Source: Halorientalis pallida (GTDB lineage: Archaea > Halobacteriota > Halobacteria > Halobacteriales > Haloarculaceae). From it: a DNA stretch of 64,000 nt. This document shows positions 24,008-34,106 of the stretch, piece by piece (position 1 is the stretch's first letter; each line of letters starts with the position of its first letter). A program made the position numbers and the translations under genes. The notes beneath the pieces are model-generated. The model did not search any database and was not told where the DNA came from. It saw only the letters and a program-made list of their open reading frames with translations. Location of the stretch: positions 530,292-594,291 of the forward strand of contig NZ_RDFA01000001.1 in the NCBI RefSeq assembly GCF_004118325.1. The letters are read 5' to 3'.

Positions 24008-24133
24008 GCGACACTGTACTGACCGTAGTGTCTTGTATGTCATCCCTGACACGGACGAGAAAGTCGGGGCCACCGGACGTGGCCCACGTGCCCGAGGTCG
24101 ATCGACGGCTGTTCGTGGACGGTCGGAACCCGG

Positions 24134-24286
24134 TTAGGCCGCTACACCACAACAGGGGCAGCGTGACTCGCCGGCCGCTTCGGCCCATACCAGCGTCCCC
24201 TCCTCACAGTTGCGACAGGGGGCGTAGCTCGCTGACGGGGCGTACGAGAGGTCGGTCCCGGTGGACGGGTTCTGCGGTTTGGACAT
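24134..24286 (-). CDS. zinc-ribbon microprotein (50 aa)
   Basis: ATG 24286 begins MSKPQNPSTGTDLSYAPS and TAA at 24136-24134 ends a 50-codon frame. Four cysteines in CRNC and CPCC, separated by 15 residues (EEGTLVWAEAAGESR), suit one zinc ribbon. The upstream sequence is AT-rich. The short length and Cys spacing are those of the many haloarchaeal CPxCG-type zinc-finger micro-proteins. The role is unknown. Confidence 0.6.
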   Translation of the reverse strand: MSKPQNPSTGTDLSYAPSASYAPCRNCEEGTLVWAEAAGESRCPCCGVAA

Positions 24287-24505
24287 TACGATTTACGCTT
24301 GTGGAACTATTAGACGTAGGTTTTTGGTATAAGGACACTAGCACAGTGTATTTCTACTGTAGCATGTTATTCTCTCGGCCATGTGTGGAAATTCGCCAGT
24401 ATTCTTTGGACGGTGCACTGGGTGCGAGGGTCACGGATCGTGTCGTGTGGAACGACCGCATTCGTACCGGGATAGACGGTTATATACCGAAAATTACGAC
24501 CGAAA
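24287..24505. promoter_or_regulatory. AT-rich divergent intergenic region with a TATA box for the transducer gene
   Basis: No gene is seen in about 220 bases of unusually low G+C (for example 24310-24380). At 24480-24486 the sequence TTATATA is placed about 26 bases before the ATG at 24506, the distance expected for a leaderless haloarchaeal transcript. The opposite end would hold the promoter for the zinc-ribbon gene (candidates around 24310-24335). Confidence 0.6.
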
Positions 24506-27019
24506 ATGGGAGCCGAGGGTATAATTGCCCGTGTGGCGGCCAGTCGAACGATGGGACCTCCCGAGAAGTTGGCTGGGATCGCGAGACGATTTCGCGGCGT
24601 CGTTCCGGACGCGGTGCGGGACAGCTACTGGCGAAAGTTCCTCCTCGGTCTCTGCGGTGTGACCCTCCTCACCGGGCTGGTCGGACTGTACACCTACGCC
24701 GCGGTCGGACAGGCGGTTACTGCCGACACGGACGACGAGTTGACGACGGTCGCGACCGCCAAGGCGACGGAGTTGAAACAGTGGCGCAAACAGCGAAAAC
24801 TGCTCGCGGGGATGCTCTCGAACTCCCGGATTCTCGAGGCGGGCGACTCCGGCACGGTCGGCCCGTACCTGAACACGAGGAAGGCACACTTCCCGACGGA
24901 CGTCCACGCGATCCACTACGTCGAGACGAATTCGAAGACGGTGCTCGCGAGTACCTCACCGGTCTTCGAATCACAGACGATCGACGGGAGCGCGACGCCC
25001 TGGGCGGACCGCAACCACTCGTTCACCAACAGTTCGTCGGTCCACGTCTCACGACCCTACCGCGGGACCGGCGGCACGCCGGTCGTCGCGTTCCTGAGCC
25101 CGGTTCCACGGACCGACCGGGTGGCCGTCCTCACCGTGTCGCTCAAGGCCGTCAGCGAGCGACTCGACACGTCGGTCACAGACGGCCGGACAGTCGTCGT
25201 GAACGAGCGCGGAACGGTCGCGTTCGATCAGTCGACGGCGAACACGCTGGCGACGTACGGTAACGGGTCGGGCGTGCCGGCCGCCGTCGAGGCGGGGCTC
25301 GCCGGGCGAGTCGACGTCCGGACGGGCGGGGTAAACGACACCGACCGCGACGTGCTCGTGGCACACGCACCGGTCAACGGAACAGGGTGGGCCCTGCTGG
25401 TCCGAACCCCGACGGAGAGCGCGTACACCCTCCGATCGCTCGTGTCCTCGCACCTGCTCGTCCTGCTGGTCGTCGTGTTCTGCGGGCTCGGACTGATCGG
25501 ACTCACGCTGGGCCGGAACACCGCCCGTGAACTGTCCGACCTCGCGGACACAGCAGGAGCGATCGCCCGGGGCGAGACCGACGTCACCGTTCAGGAGACC
25601 GATCGACGCGACGAGGTCGGGGCGGTGATCGACTCGTTCCGGGCGACCCGCTCGTACCTCGTGACGGTCGCCGAACAGGCCGACGCGCTCGCTCACCAGA
25701 ACTTCGAAGCACCCGTCCTCGACGAGCGAGTGCCGGGTGACCTGGGCGACTCGCTGGACACGATGGCCGGCGATCTGGAGACGCTGGTGACGGATCTCGA
25801 ATCGGCCCGCGCGGAGGCAGAGAGCGCACGCGCCGATGCCGAACGACTCACCGCCCATCTCGAAGCCCAGGCCGACGAGTTCGCCGACGTCATGGCACGC
25901 GCCGCCGAGGGCGATTTCACCGAACGGCTCGACGCGGACGGTCACAGCGAGGCGATGAGCGAGATCGCCACGGCGTGTAATGCCATGCTCGACGAACTGG
26001 AGACGACCGTGGGCGAGATACAGGGGTTCGCGGCGACCGTCGGTGACGCGAGCGACCGAGTGGTCGACCGCGCCGACGACGTCGCAGCCGCGAGCGAACA
26101 GGTCGCGACCGCCATCGAGTCGATCGACCAGGGAGCCGGCGAGCAGGCGGACCGACTACAGTCGATCACCGACGAGATGAGCGAGCTCTCCGCGACCGTC
26201 CAGGAGGTCGCCGCCGCAGCCGACGACGCGGCGACGGTGACCGCCGACGCGGCCGAGGACGGCGAACGCGGCGCGAAACTGGCGTCCGAGGCCGTTCGGA
26301 CGCTGGACGACATCGAGTCGACGGCCGACGAGACTGTCGCGGCCATCGCGGCGCTCGAGTCCGAGATGGACGAGATCGTCGAGATCGTTGACCTCATCGA
26401 CGACGTGGCCGAGCAGACCAACGTGCTCGCGCTGAACGCGTCGATCGAAGCCGCACGGGCCGGGGAAGCCGGCGAGGGCTTCGCCGTCGTCGCCGACGAG
26501 GTCAAACAGCTCGCGACCCGGACGCGGGCGGCGACCGACGACATCGAAACCCGGGTCGCTCGACTCCAGACCCGAACCGACGCCACGGCGACGGACGTCC
26601 GGGAGATGCAATCGTCGCTCACCGAGGGGATCGAGACCGTCGAGTCGGCGCTGAAATCGCTCGAACGACTCGGCGACCGGGTCCAGCGGGCCAACGAGAG
26701 CGTCCAGTCGATCAGCGACGCGACGGACGAACAGGCCACTGCCAGTCAGGACGTGGTGTCGATGGTCGAAGCAGTCACCGAGATCGGCGAACGAACTGCG
26801 GCCGACGCGAACCAGGCGGCCGACGCGGTGGCCACGCAGAGCGACCAGATCGAACGCATCGCGTCGAGCGCCGACCGGCTCTCCGCCGACGCGGCGGATC
26901 TGCGGACGGAACTCGACCGCTTCGAGACCGATGCCGATCCGAGCCAACCGGCGAACGAGCCTCTCGACACTGTGTCGGCCAACACAGCGGAACGGTCCGC
27001 GGACGCGGACGACGACTGA
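24506..27019 (+). CDS. methyl-accepting chemotaxis transducer
   Basis: This 837-residue protein has a first membrane helix at ~48-70, an extracellular Cache-like domain at ~75-300 ([40 protein letters not shown]), a second helix at ~312-335, HAMP at ~336-390 and another HAMP-like unit at ~440-490, then a signalling coiled coil. The tip is [20 protein letters not shown] and [20 protein letters not shown]. It should relay an extracellular ligand signal to CheA/CheW. The TATA box supports ATG 24506; MGPPEKL at 24551 is a possible later start. No che genes are nearby, which is usual for dispersed transducers. Confidence 0.95.
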   Translation: MGAEGIIARVAASRTMGPPEKLAGIARRFRGVVPDAVRDSYWRKFLLGLCGVTLLTGLVGLYTYAAVGQAVTADTDDELTTVATAKATELKQWRKQRKLLAGMLSNSRILEAGDSGTVGPYLNTRKAHFPTDVHAIHYVETNSKTVLASTSPVFESQTIDGSATPWADRNHSFTNSSSVHVSRPYRGTGGTPVVAFLSPVPRTDRVAVLTVSLKAVSERLDTSVTDGRTVVVNERGTVAFDQSTANTLATYGNGSGVPAAVEAGLAGRVDVRTGGVNDTDRDVLVAHAPVNGTGWALLVRTPTESAYTLRSLVSSHLLVLLVVVFCGLGLIGLTLGRNTARELSDLADTAGAIARGETDVTVQETDRRDEVGAVIDSFRATRSYLVTVAEQADALAHQNFEAPVLDERVPGDLGDSLDTMAGDLETLVTDLESARAEAESARADAERLTAHLEAQADEFADVMARAAEGDFTERLDADGHSEAMSEIATACNAMLDELETTVGEIQGFAATVGDASDRVVDRADDVAAASEQVATAIESIDQGAGEQADRLQSITDEMSELSATVQEVAAAADDAATVTADAAEDGERGAKLASEAVRTLDDIESTADETVAAIAALESEMDEIVEIVDLIDDVAEQTNVLALNASIEAARAGEAGEGFAVVADEVKQLATRTRAATDDIETRVARLQTRTDATATDVREMQSSLTEGIETVESALKSLERLGDRVQRANESVQSISDATDEQATASQDVVSMVEAVTEIGERTAADANQAADAVATQSDQIERIASSADRLSADAADLRTELDRFETDADPSQPANEPLDTVSANTAERSADADDD

Positions 27020-27034
27020 AAAAGCGAGTCGGCG

Positions 27035-29260
27035 TTACTGGAAGCCGATGCGACCGCCGCCGCTCCGGCGCTGGGCCTGGCCACCGCCGCCCTTGAACTC
27101 CTCTTCCATCTGCTGGAAGTAGTCGCGGATGTCCTCGTCGACGGTGGGACGCACGCCCTCCATCGCCTGGCGGAAGTGCCGCATCTCGACGATCTCGGCG
27201 GCGTCGTCCTCGCGGAGCGCCTCGATGGCCGCCTCGCGGCAGATGCTCTCGAGGTCGGAACCGACGTAGCCCTCCGAGATCTCGGCGAGTTCCCGCAGGC
27301 TCACGTCCGCCGACAGCGGCGTGTCCTGCGTGTGGATCTTCAGGATCTGCTCGCGGCCTTCCACGTCGGGTTCGCCGATGTAGGTGAGCCGGTCGAACCG
27401 CCCCGACCGGATGAGCGCGGGGTCGATCATGTCCGGCCGGTTGGTCGCGCCGATCACCATCACGTCCTCCATCTCTTCGAGCCCGTCCAGCTCGGTCAGC
27501 AGCTGGTTGACGACGCGCTCGGAGACGTTCGAGCCCACGTCACCGCCCCGACCGGGAGCCAGCGAGTCCAGCTCGTCGAAGAAGATGATCGTCGGTGCGA
27601 CCTGCCGGGCCTTCCGGAAGGTCTGCCGGATCGCCTTCTCCGATTCGCCGACCCACTTGCTGAGGAGCTGGGGGCCACGGACCGAGATGAAGTTGGCGTC
27701 GGTCTCGTTGGCTACCGCTTTGGCCATCAACGTCTTTCCGGTCCCGGGCGGGCCGTACAGCAACACGCCCGAGGGCGGCGTGACGCCCATGCGCTCGAAC
27801 TTCTCCGGGGAGTTCATCGGCCACTCGACGGACTCCTGGACCTGCTCTTTGGCGTCGTTGAGCCCGCCGACGTGGTCCCAGTTGATCTTGGGGAGCTCGA
27901 CGAGGACTTCCCGCATCGCGCTCGGGGAGACCTCGTTCAGTGCGCCCCGGAAGTCGTCGCGCTTGATGATCATCCGGTCGATCAGGCTCGGCGGGATGTC
28001 CTCCTCGTCGAGATCGATCTCCGGGAGGTACCGCCGCAGGGCCTTCATCGCGGATTCTTTGGTCAGGCTCTCGATGTCCGCGCCGACGAAGCCGTGGGTC
28101 TCCTCGGCGAGCTTCGAGAGGTTCACGTCGTCGGAGAGGGGCATCCCGCGAGTGTGGATCTGGAGGATCTCCTCGCGACCAACCTCGTCGGGGACGCCGA
28201 TCTCGATCTCGCGGTCGAACCGACCCGGCCGACGCAGGGCGGGGTCGACCGAATCGACGCGGTTCGTCGCGGCGATGACGATGACCTGGCCCCGGGATTC
28301 GAGGCCGTCCATCATCGTCAGCAGCTGGGCGACGACCCGGCGCTCGACCTCGCCGGTCACGTCCTCACGCTTGGGCGCGATGGAGTCGAGTTCGTCGATG
28401 AAGATGATCGAGGGGGCTTCCTCGCTGGCGTCCTCGAAGATCTCCCTGAGCTGTTGTTCGGACTCGCCGTAGTACTTCGAGATGATCTCCGGCCCGGCGA
28501 TGGAGAAGAAACTCGCGGAGGTTTCGTTGGCCACCGCTTTGGCGAGCAGGGTCTTCCCGGTCCCGGGTGGTCCGTGGAGCAGGACGCCCTGCGGGGGCTC
28601 GATCCCCAGTTTCTTGAAGATCTGGGGGTGCTTCATCGGGAGTTCGACCATCTCCCGGACCCGCTGGATCTCGTTTTGCAGGCCGCCGATGTCCTCGTAA
28701 GTGATGCCGCCGCCAGTTTTCTCGAAGCCGCTGATGGGCTCTTCGCGGAGTTCCACGTCGGTGTCTTCTGTGATGAGAACGACCCCCTCGGGGTCGGTCT
28801 CGACGGCGATCAGGGGGATCGCCTGGCCCGGCGAGCGCATGAACGGGTGGTTCGTGCTGCTCATGACGGGCACGATGTCGCGCTCGACGACCGGCCGCTT
28901 GAGGATCTGCCGTTTGACCATGCCGGCTGCGTCGGAGCCGAACTGCACGGAGGCCTCCTCGGGCGGTGCGAGCACGAGTTCGTCTGCTTTCTGTGCCTCA
29001 GCTTTGCGGATGGTGACGCGTTCGCCGATGCCGACGTCGGCGTTCTGACGCGTGAACCCGTCGATGCGGACGGTGTCCGTGTTCCAGTCCTGCCGGTCCG
29101 CGCGCCACACCTTCGCTGCGGTAGTGTCGCTGCCTTCGATCTCGATGATGTCGCCCGGCGAGAGCTTGAGATGCAACAACGTATCGGGATCGAGGCGGGC
29201 GATTCCACGACCCGAGTCGTTCGGGTACGCCTTCGCCACCTCTAGTTGAACTTCATTCAT
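27035..29260 (-). CDS. CDC48/VAT-type AAA+ ATPase
   Basis: The 741-residue protein has an N-terminal substrate/cofactor domain (~1-185, double-psi barrel start [20 protein letters not shown]). D1 has Walker A GPPGTGKT at about 230-237, Walker [10 protein letters not shown] near 285 and arginine fingers RRPGRFDR. D2 has Walker A at about 503-510, Walker [10 protein letters not shown] near 560 and RSGRFDR. The short Gly/Arg C-terminus ends GGGRIGFQ. It should form hexameric rings that unfold proteins ahead of the proteasome or other proteases. It is convergent with the transducer gene. Haloarchaea usually carry two or more CDC48 paralogues, so an exact paralogue name is not given. Confidence 0.95.
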   Translation of the reverse strand: MNEVQLEVAKAYPNDSGRGIARLDPDTLLHLKLSPGDIIEIEGSDTTAAKVWRADRQDWNTDTVRIDGFTRQNADVGIGERVTIRKAEAQKADELVLAPPEEASVQFGSDAAGMVKRQILKRPVVERDIVPVMSSTNHPFMRSPGQAIPLIAVETDPEGVVLITEDTDVELREEPISGFEKTGGGITYEDIGGLQNEIQRVREMVELPMKHPQIFKKLGIEPPQGVLLHGPPGTGKTLLAKAVANETSASFFSIAGPEIISKYYGESEQQLREIFEDASEEAPSIIFIDELDSIAPKREDVTGEVERRVVAQLLTMMDGLESRGQVIVIAATNRVDSVDPALRRPGRFDREIEIGVPDEVGREEILQIHTRGMPLSDDVNLSKLAEETHGFVGADIESLTKESAMKALRRYLPEIDLDEEDIPPSLIDRMIIKRDDFRGALNEVSPSAMREVLVELPKINWDHVGGLNDAKEQVQESVEWPMNSPEKFERMGVTPPSGVLLYGPPGTGKTLMAKAVANETDANFISVRGPQLLSKWVGESEKAIRQTFRKARQVAPTIIFFDELDSLAPGRGGDVGSNVSERVVNQLLTELDGLEEMEDVMVIGATNRPDMIDPALIRSGRFDRLTYIGEPDVEGREQILKIHTQDTPLSADVSLRELAEISEGYVGSDLESICREAAIEALREDDAAEIVEMRHFRQAMEGVRPTVDEDIRDYFQQMEEEFKGGGGQAQRRSGGGRIGFQ

Positions 29261-29347
29261 ACTCTGTGGGGATGTAGCACACTCGGGTACCCCGAGAGAT
29301 ATGCTTTTTGCTACCGGTGGTCCACTCTCCGACTCATTGCCGATCGG

Positions 29348-30001
29348 TTACCGGTCGTTCTCCACTTCGGGGATCACGTTCGCGACCCGGTTCAGGTCCC
29401 CGACGGTCACGTCGCCGTGTCTGAGGACCGACGGCTCCCCGGAGAGGTCGAGGATCGTACTCGACTCGGTGCTCCCCCGCGGACCCCCTTCGATCAGGTA
29501 GTCGACGTGGTCGCCGACCTGCTCGCGCGCGAACGCCAGGTCGACCAGGCGGTCGTCGGCCTCGCCCGCCCTGTTCGCGGAGGTCATCGCGACCGGGCGG
29601 TCGAGGTGACTCACCAGGTCCCGCCAGGTGGGGTTCGAGAGACAGCCGAGGGCGACGGTGCCGTCTTTCCGGACGCGATCGTGGGGCACCGCGTCGGTCG
29701 CCCGCGAGACGAGATCGAGCGGCCCGGGCCAAGACGCCTCGACGAACTGCTCGACCAGCTCCGGGTCGGCGTGCGTGCCGTACGTCCGCCACTCGTCGGG
29801 GTCGCGCACGAACAGGGTCAGCGGTTTCTCGGGCGGCCGGTCGGTCATCTCGTAGACGCGTTCGATTGGCTCGTCCTGCCAGGGATCGACGGTGAGCGCG
29901 AGGTTCGTGTCCGATGGAGCGACGACGACCCCGCCGTCGGCGATGCAGTCGGCGGCCCGCCGCAGGTTCCCGCTCGTCGGCTCCAGCACCGGCGCGTCCA
30001 T
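29348..30001 (-). CDS. Sua5/YciO/YrdC-family protein (threonylcarbamoyl-AMP synthase-like)
   Basis: The 217 residues show the YrdC fold: IADGGVVVAPSDTNLALTVD, the motif YEMTDRPPEKPLTLFVRD, WPGPLDLVSRATDAVPHD, and RPVAMTSANRAGEADD. In true Sua5/YrdC the region after the barrel reads like VAVRxP; here it is TVALGCLSNP, so substrate preference may differ (YciO-like). The best-known function is making threonylcarbamoyl-AMP for the tRNA t6A37 modification. No tsaB/D/E genes are next to it. The gene lies between CDC48 and an MFS carrier. Confidence 0.75.
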   Translation of the reverse strand: MDAPVLEPTSGNLRRAADCIADGGVVVAPSDTNLALTVDPWQDEPIERVYEMTDRPPEKPLTLFVRDPDEWRTYGTHADPELVEQFVEASWPGPLDLVSRATDAVPHDRVRKDGTVALGCLSNPTWRDLVSHLDRPVAMTSANRAGEADDRLVDLAFAREQVGDHVDYLIEGGPRGSTESSTILDLSGEPSVLRHGDVTVGDLNRVANVIPEVENDR

Positions 30002-30040
30002 ACCGTCGTGTCGTCGATCCGGAAGGAGAGAGCTACCAGT

Positions 30041-31270
30041 TCAGGCAGTCCGGCGAGCGGCGAGCCCAGCGACGAGCACGAGCACGCCACCACCGGCGGC
30101 GACAGCCGCGGCCCCGAACACGCCACGGACGCCGAACAACGGCACCAGCGTGCCGAAGAGGACTGGTGAGAGGAACTGCCCGACGTAGCCCGCCGAGGCG
30201 AGGTACGAACTGAACTGGCCCTGCCGGTCGACCGGCGCGAGCGCCTCGATCCAGGCGAAGGCCGAGGGGAAGACCAGCCCCAGACCCAGGCCGAACCCGA
30301 CGACGGGCGGGACGGCCGCGAGCGGCGAATCGGCGGCCGTCGCAGTCGCGAACGCACCGAGCCACAGGGCGAAGGCCGCGACCACGAGGACGTGCCGGCC
30401 CACTCGCTGGACGAGCCGGTCGTACAGCGCGGCCGAGACCCCGCCGGCCGCGCCGTTGGCCGCCAGGTACAGGCTGATCGACAGCGAGGAGGTCGTCCCG
30501 ATCCTCGCGAGCAACTGCGGGTAGAACACGACGATGCTGTACAGGAGCGCGTTCGCCCCGAAGTAGAGCAGGTACACCCCGAGTAGTGCGGGCCGTCGCC
30601 GGACGACCGCGAGGACGCCCGCCACCCCACCTGCGGCGTCGTTTCGGTCCGGTTCGTCGTCTGCCGGGGTCCCGCCGTCGCGCCCGGCCCCCCCATCGGC
30701 CGCGGCGGGTCGGGCTGATTCGGGGATCAATGCCACCGCGAGCAGGCCCAGCGGGAGCGCGATCAGGTAGACGCCGAAGGGGAGTTGCCAGGAGACGGTG
30801 CCGAGCGCACCGCCGACCAGCGGCCAGACGGCCGCGCCGGCGCTGTTGGCTCCGCTGCGCAAGCCCAGCGCCCGGTCCATCCGCTGGCCCTCGAATCGCT
30901 GGTAGATCAGCACGGTGATCCCGGTGTAGACGAAGGCCACGCCGACGCCCAGCACCGCCCGAGAGAGCAGGAGGGGGCCGAAGGCGTCGATCACCAGCCC
31001 CGCGCTCCCGCCAGCGGCGTACAGCAGGAGGCCGGCGACGAACGGCCGCCGCGGACCCACCCGGTCGACGAGCGCGCCCGCGATGGGGCTCACGAGGACG
31101 ATCAACGCGCCGTGGGTCGTGATGATGAGCCCGGCCGCCGACTCGGAGACACCCAGTCCGTCCTGAATGGCCGGGACGACGGGGCCGAGAATCGCGCCGG
31201 CCATCACGGTCAGCGTGGCCGCGGCGACGACGACCCACAGTGTCGCTCGTGTGCCCAACGAGTCCGTCAT
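30041..31270 (-). CDS. MFS transporter
   Basis: The 409-residue protein has 12 predicted membrane helices. A Gly-rich loop GALVDRVGPRRPFVAGLLLY after the second helix is the MFS signature, and the two six-helix halves are linked by a hydrophilic loop (PAAADGGAGRDGGTPADDEP). The first helix is ATLWVVVAAATLTVMAGAIL. Substrate is unknown; drug or small-organic efflux is common for this subgroup. It begins directly upstream of the Sua5-like gene (39 bases), perhaps co-transcribed. Confidence 0.85.
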   Translation of the reverse strand: MTDSLGTRATLWVVVAAATLTVMAGAILGPVVPAIQDGLGVSESAAGLIITTHGALIVLVSPIAGALVDRVGPRRPFVAGLLLYAAGGSAGLVIDAFGPLLLSRAVLGVGVAFVYTGITVLIYQRFEGQRMDRALGLRSGANSAGAAVWPLVGGALGTVSWQLPFGVYLIALPLGLLAVALIPESARPAAADGGAGRDGGTPADDEPDRNDAAGGVAGVLAVVRRRPALLGVYLLYFGANALLYSIVVFYPQLLARIGTTSSLSISLYLAANGAAGGVSAALYDRLVQRVGRHVLVVAAFALWLGAFATATAADSPLAAVPPVVGFGLGLGLVFPSAFAWIEALAPVDRQGQFSSYLASAGYVGQFLSPVLFGTLVPLFGVRGVFGAAAVAAGGGVLVLVAGLAARRTA

Positions 31271-31302
31271 CGGCCGGAGTTGGTACGCCCGGGTCTACCG
31301 GG

Positions 31303-31446
31303 TTACGGTTCCGTCCCGGGAAGCCAGTCGGTCCGGCCGAACAGGTAGCCGATCAGGAGGCCGAACGCGAGCGTGATGACTGGGAGCAGGAGTTCCGGGC
31401 CGCCCGGCTGGGAGGGCACGAACAGCACGGGATCGACGGGTGCCAT
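31303..31446 (-). CDS. 47-residue single-pass membrane protein with TatA-like N-terminal pattern
   Basis: ATG 31446 opens MAPVDPVLFVPSQPGGPELL and the TAA at 31303-31305 closes it. One helix spans roughly 20-37 (LPVITLAFGLLIGYLFG) with a short tail RTDWLPGTEP. The PGGPELL stretch resembles the start of haloarchaeal TatA proteins, but the amphipathic helix of TatA is absent, so a truncated relative or chance likeness is possible. It is upstream of the MFS gene on the same strand with 32 bases between. Confidence 0.5.
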   Translation of the reverse strand: MAPVDPVLFVPSQPGGPELLLPVITLAFGLLIGYLFGRTDWLPGTEP

Positions 31447-31515
31447 ACCGCCCAGTCCCGGCGGTCTGGTTGTCAATCTCTTTCGCCGGGTGGCTCCCCG
31501 TTCGCGTCGGCAACG

Positions 31516-31764
31516 TTACGGCGAGGCCTCCTCACGGCTCTCGGCGAGCGAGTCGTCGGGTTCGGACTCGGGGTCGGCGTCGGACGCGTCGCGACCTCCG
31601 TGCGCGTTCGGGTTTCGATCCCGCAACCAGCTTCGTTTCACCCCGCGGGCGAGCAACAGGAGCATCAGCAGGACGTATCCGAGCAACACGGCCGGTAGCG
31701 TGGCGTCGGACCGGTCGAGCGAGGGGACCACCAGCGTCGGGTCGGTCGGGATCGGTGGCGACAT
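31516..31764 (-). CDS. 82-residue single-pass membrane protein
   Basis: ATG 31764 (MSPPIPTDPTLVVPSLDRSD) leads to one helix (AVLLGYVLLMLLLLARG, ~27-45), a basic KRSWLRDRNPN segment that fits the positive-inside rule, and an acidic Asp/Ser-rich tail. No conserved domain is recognised. A much longer open frame continues upstream but is antisense to larC and not used. Codon usage matches neighbours. Confidence 0.5.
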   Translation of the reverse strand: MSPPIPTDPTLVVPSLDRSDATLPAVLLGYVLLMLLLLARGVKRSWLRDRNPNAHGGRDASDADPESEPDDSLAESREEASP

Positions 31765-31911
31765 GACAGTCGAGCATCCGGTTCTGGGAGGGGTAAGATT
31801 GACCCCCGATATTGACGGGTACCTACCAGGGGTGGGATACCGGGGCCTGCCCGAGCCAATCAGCGACTGCGGGACCGAATCGTTTTCCGGGACCGCGACA
31901 GTTGCACGGGT

Positions 31912-33288
31912 ATGCGAACACTCGCGTTCGACGGCCGGATGGGGGCCAGCGGCGACATGCTGCTGGGGGCACTGCTCGCGGCCGGTGCCGACCGCGACGC
32001 CCTCGCGCCCGTCGAGACGGCCCCGACCCTCGACGTGACCTACGCGCTCCGGACCGTCGAGAAGACCGGCATCAGCGCGACCGCGGTCGACGTGCTGTTG
32101 ACCGACGAGGAGAGCGGCGCTGATCAGGACCAGCACGGTCACGACCAAGACCACCACGACCACACCGGCGACGGCACGCACGACCACTCGCCGGATGCGG
32201 AACACGGCCACGGTGGAGACGGTGACGGGAACGACGAACACGCTCACACCCGCGAGGGTGAACACACCCACGCCGAGGGCCACGGGCCACACCGCACGTA
32301 CGCGGAGGTCGTCGAGATCGTCGACGGACTGGACCTGCCCGCCCGCGTCGCGGCCGACGCGCGGTCGATCTTCGAGATCCTCGGCGAGGCCGAGGCTGCC
32401 GTCCACGGCACGGACCTCGCGGACACGCACTTCCACGAGGTCGGGGCCGACGACGCCATCGCGGACGTGGTCGGCGCCTGCCTGTTGCTGGACGACCTCG
32501 GCGTGGACCGGGTCGTGACGACGCCGCTGTCGACCGGCGGCGGCGAGGTGGCGATGAGCCACGGGACCTACCCCGTCCCGACCCCCGCCGTCGTCGAGAT
32601 CGCCGAGCGGGCCGACTGGGCGCTCCGTGGCGGCCCGGTCGACGTCGAACTCCTCACGCCGACCGGCGCGAGCATCCTCGCACACGTCGCCGAGGGCGTC
32701 GACCGCCTCCCCTCGCTCCGCGTCGACGCCTCGGGTTACGGGGCCGGCGGCTACGACTTCGCCGACCACCCCAACGTCCTCCGGGCGGTCGTCGGTGACG
32801 GTGGCGGCGGCCTCCAGCGCGACGAGATCACCGTGCTGGAGACCAACCTCGACGACGCACCCCCGGAAGTGCTGGGCGGCCTGCAGGACCGCCTCGCCGA
32901 CGCCGGCGCACGGGACGTGTCCATCGTCCCGCTGACGATGAAGAAATCCCGGCCGGGCCACCTGGTGAAAGTGATCGTCAAGCCCGAGGACGCGGATCGG
33001 GTCGCCCGGCGACTGGCCGAGGAGACCGGGACCCTGGGCGTTCGGGAACACGGCGCGGGTCACCGCTGGGTCGCCTCGCGGGACGTGACGACGACGACGG
33101 TGACGGTGGACGGCGAGACCTACGACGTGGCGGTGAAAGTCGCGAGCGACGCCGAGGGAACGACCTACGACGTGAGCGCCGAGTACGACGATGCACTGGC
33201 CGTCGCCCAGGAGACCGACCTGCCAGTCCGGGACGTGATGCGGCGCGCGGAGGACACCGTTCGCGACGAGGGCGGCGAAGAGAACTAA
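31912..33288 (+). CDS. larC: LarC-type nickel-insertion protein (pyridinium-3,5-bisthiocarboxylate nickel chelatase)
   Basis: The 458-residue single frame has an N-terminal AFDGRMGASGDMLLGALLAA region. A His/Asp/Glu-rich insertion follows at ~75-125 (DQDQHGHDQDHHDHTGDG, GNDEHAHTREGEHTHAEGHG). The central catalytic segment is FHEVGADDAIADVVGACLLL and TPLSTGGGEVAMSHG. The C-terminal part carries ETNLDDAPPEVLGGLQDRL and TMKKSRPGHLVKVI. LarC inserts Ni(II) into the NPN cofactor of lactate racemase and relatives with CTP. The His-rich loop suits nickel binding or storage. larA, larB and larE are not in the window. In lactobacilli LarC comes from a programmed frameshift; here it is unbroken. Confidence 0.85.
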   Translation: MRTLAFDGRMGASGDMLLGALLAAGADRDALAPVETAPTLDVTYALRTVEKTGISATAVDVLLTDEESGADQDQHGHDQDHHDHTGDGTHDHSPDAEHGHGGDGDGNDEHAHTREGEHTHAEGHGPHRTYAEVVEIVDGLDLPARVAADARSIFEILGEAEAAVHGTDLADTHFHEVGADDAIADVVGACLLLDDLGVDRVVTTPLSTGGGEVAMSHGTYPVPTPAVVEIAERADWALRGGPVDVELLTPTGASILAHVAEGVDRLPSLRVDASGYGAGGYDFADHPNVLRAVVGDGGGGLQRDEITVLETNLDDAPPEVLGGLQDRLADAGARDVSIVPLTMKKSRPGHLVKVIVKPEDADRVARRLAEETGTLGVREHGAGHRWVASRDVTTTTVTVDGETYDVAVKVASDAEGTTYDVSAEYDDALAVAQETDLPVRDVMRRAEDTVRDEGGEEN

Positions 33289-34046
33289 CCGTCGCCGTCT
33301 CCGCCGTCGTCGCCGCGGTGTTCGGCCAGTGCTTCCGTGACGGTCAGTTCTCCCACGGCCACCCGGCGGGCCAGGGCCTCGTCGATGGCCCGGTTGGTCT
33401 CTGACTGCTCGCGGGACCGTTCTTTGATCCGCTCGAGTTCGCCGGCGGTGGGTTCGACGTCGCGTGACTCGACTTCCTCGCCCTCGATGCGAGCGATGTT
33501 GACCGCCGCGAGTACGTCGCCCATCCCGCGCGCGCCGGTGCCCAGATACGGCGTCGTCCCCGTCTCGTCGACGAGTTCGACCGGCACGTCCGGCAGGTCG
33601 TCGATGATCCGCGCGCCGGTCAGCCGCGCGCCGTCGCCGATGCGGATCAGCGGATCGACGGCGTCCTCACACTCGTCGGCCACCACGTCGCCGGTCTGTG
33701 CGGCCGGGACGTGAAAGGCGGCGACCACCGAGTCGCCGACCGTGACCGCGACGCCGGGCCGGTCGCCGGGGTCGATCCCGATCACGGTGCGGCCGTCACC
33801 GCCGCGGAGGACGGCCAGCACGTCCTCGACGGCCCGTCGCGGGTCGTCGGGATCGGCGGCGACGACGGGCACGGACACGTCGAGGTCGCCGTCGGGACCG
33901 GTGACGACGACCGACGCGCGGTCGGGCAGGTCCTCGTCGGGTTCGACGGTAGTGAAATGGACGCCGCGGTCGCGGAGCTCGTTGACCACGCCGTGGTACA
34001 CCTCGAAATCCGCGGTGGCGACGACGATCACAGCCCGATTTGGCAC
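33285..34046 (-). CDS. conserved haloarchaeal protein with an RNase H/RuvC-like core
   Basis: GTG 34046 gives about 253 residues. A first alpha/beta region (RAVIVVATADFEVYHGVVNE) resembles a Rossmann-like domain. The middle has TVIGIDPGDRPGVAVTVGDS, with the strand-Asp-turn pattern of RuvC/RNase H nucleases, and ALFHVP-type strands. A C-terminal helical region (GELERIKERSREQSETNRAI) follows. Overlap of 4 bases with the end of larC shows convergent packing. Nuclease activity is only suggested; the other acidic residues cannot be assigned by eye. Confidence 0.5.
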   Translation of the reverse strand: MPNRAVIVVATADFEVYHGVVNELRDRGVHFTTVEPDEDLPDRASVVVTGPDGDLDVSVPVVAADPDDPRRAVEDVLAVLRGGDGRTVIGIDPGDRPGVAVTVGDSVVAAFHVPAAQTGDVVADECEDAVDPLIRIGDGARLTGARIIDDLPDVPVELVDETGTTPYLGTGARGMGDVLAAVNIARIEGEEVESRDVEPTAGELERIKERSREQSETNRAIDEALARRVAVGELTVTEALAEHRGDDGGDGDG

Positions 34047-34106
34047 GCGGGCGTCTTAGTCCCATCCAACCGCAACCGCTTTGGGGCGAGGTCCGAATCC
34101 CCGCCC

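Noticed and set aside
27176..29245. A 689-codon open frame antisense to the CDC48 gene
   Set aside because: The minus frame has complete AAA+ motifs in both modules; the plus frame has none.
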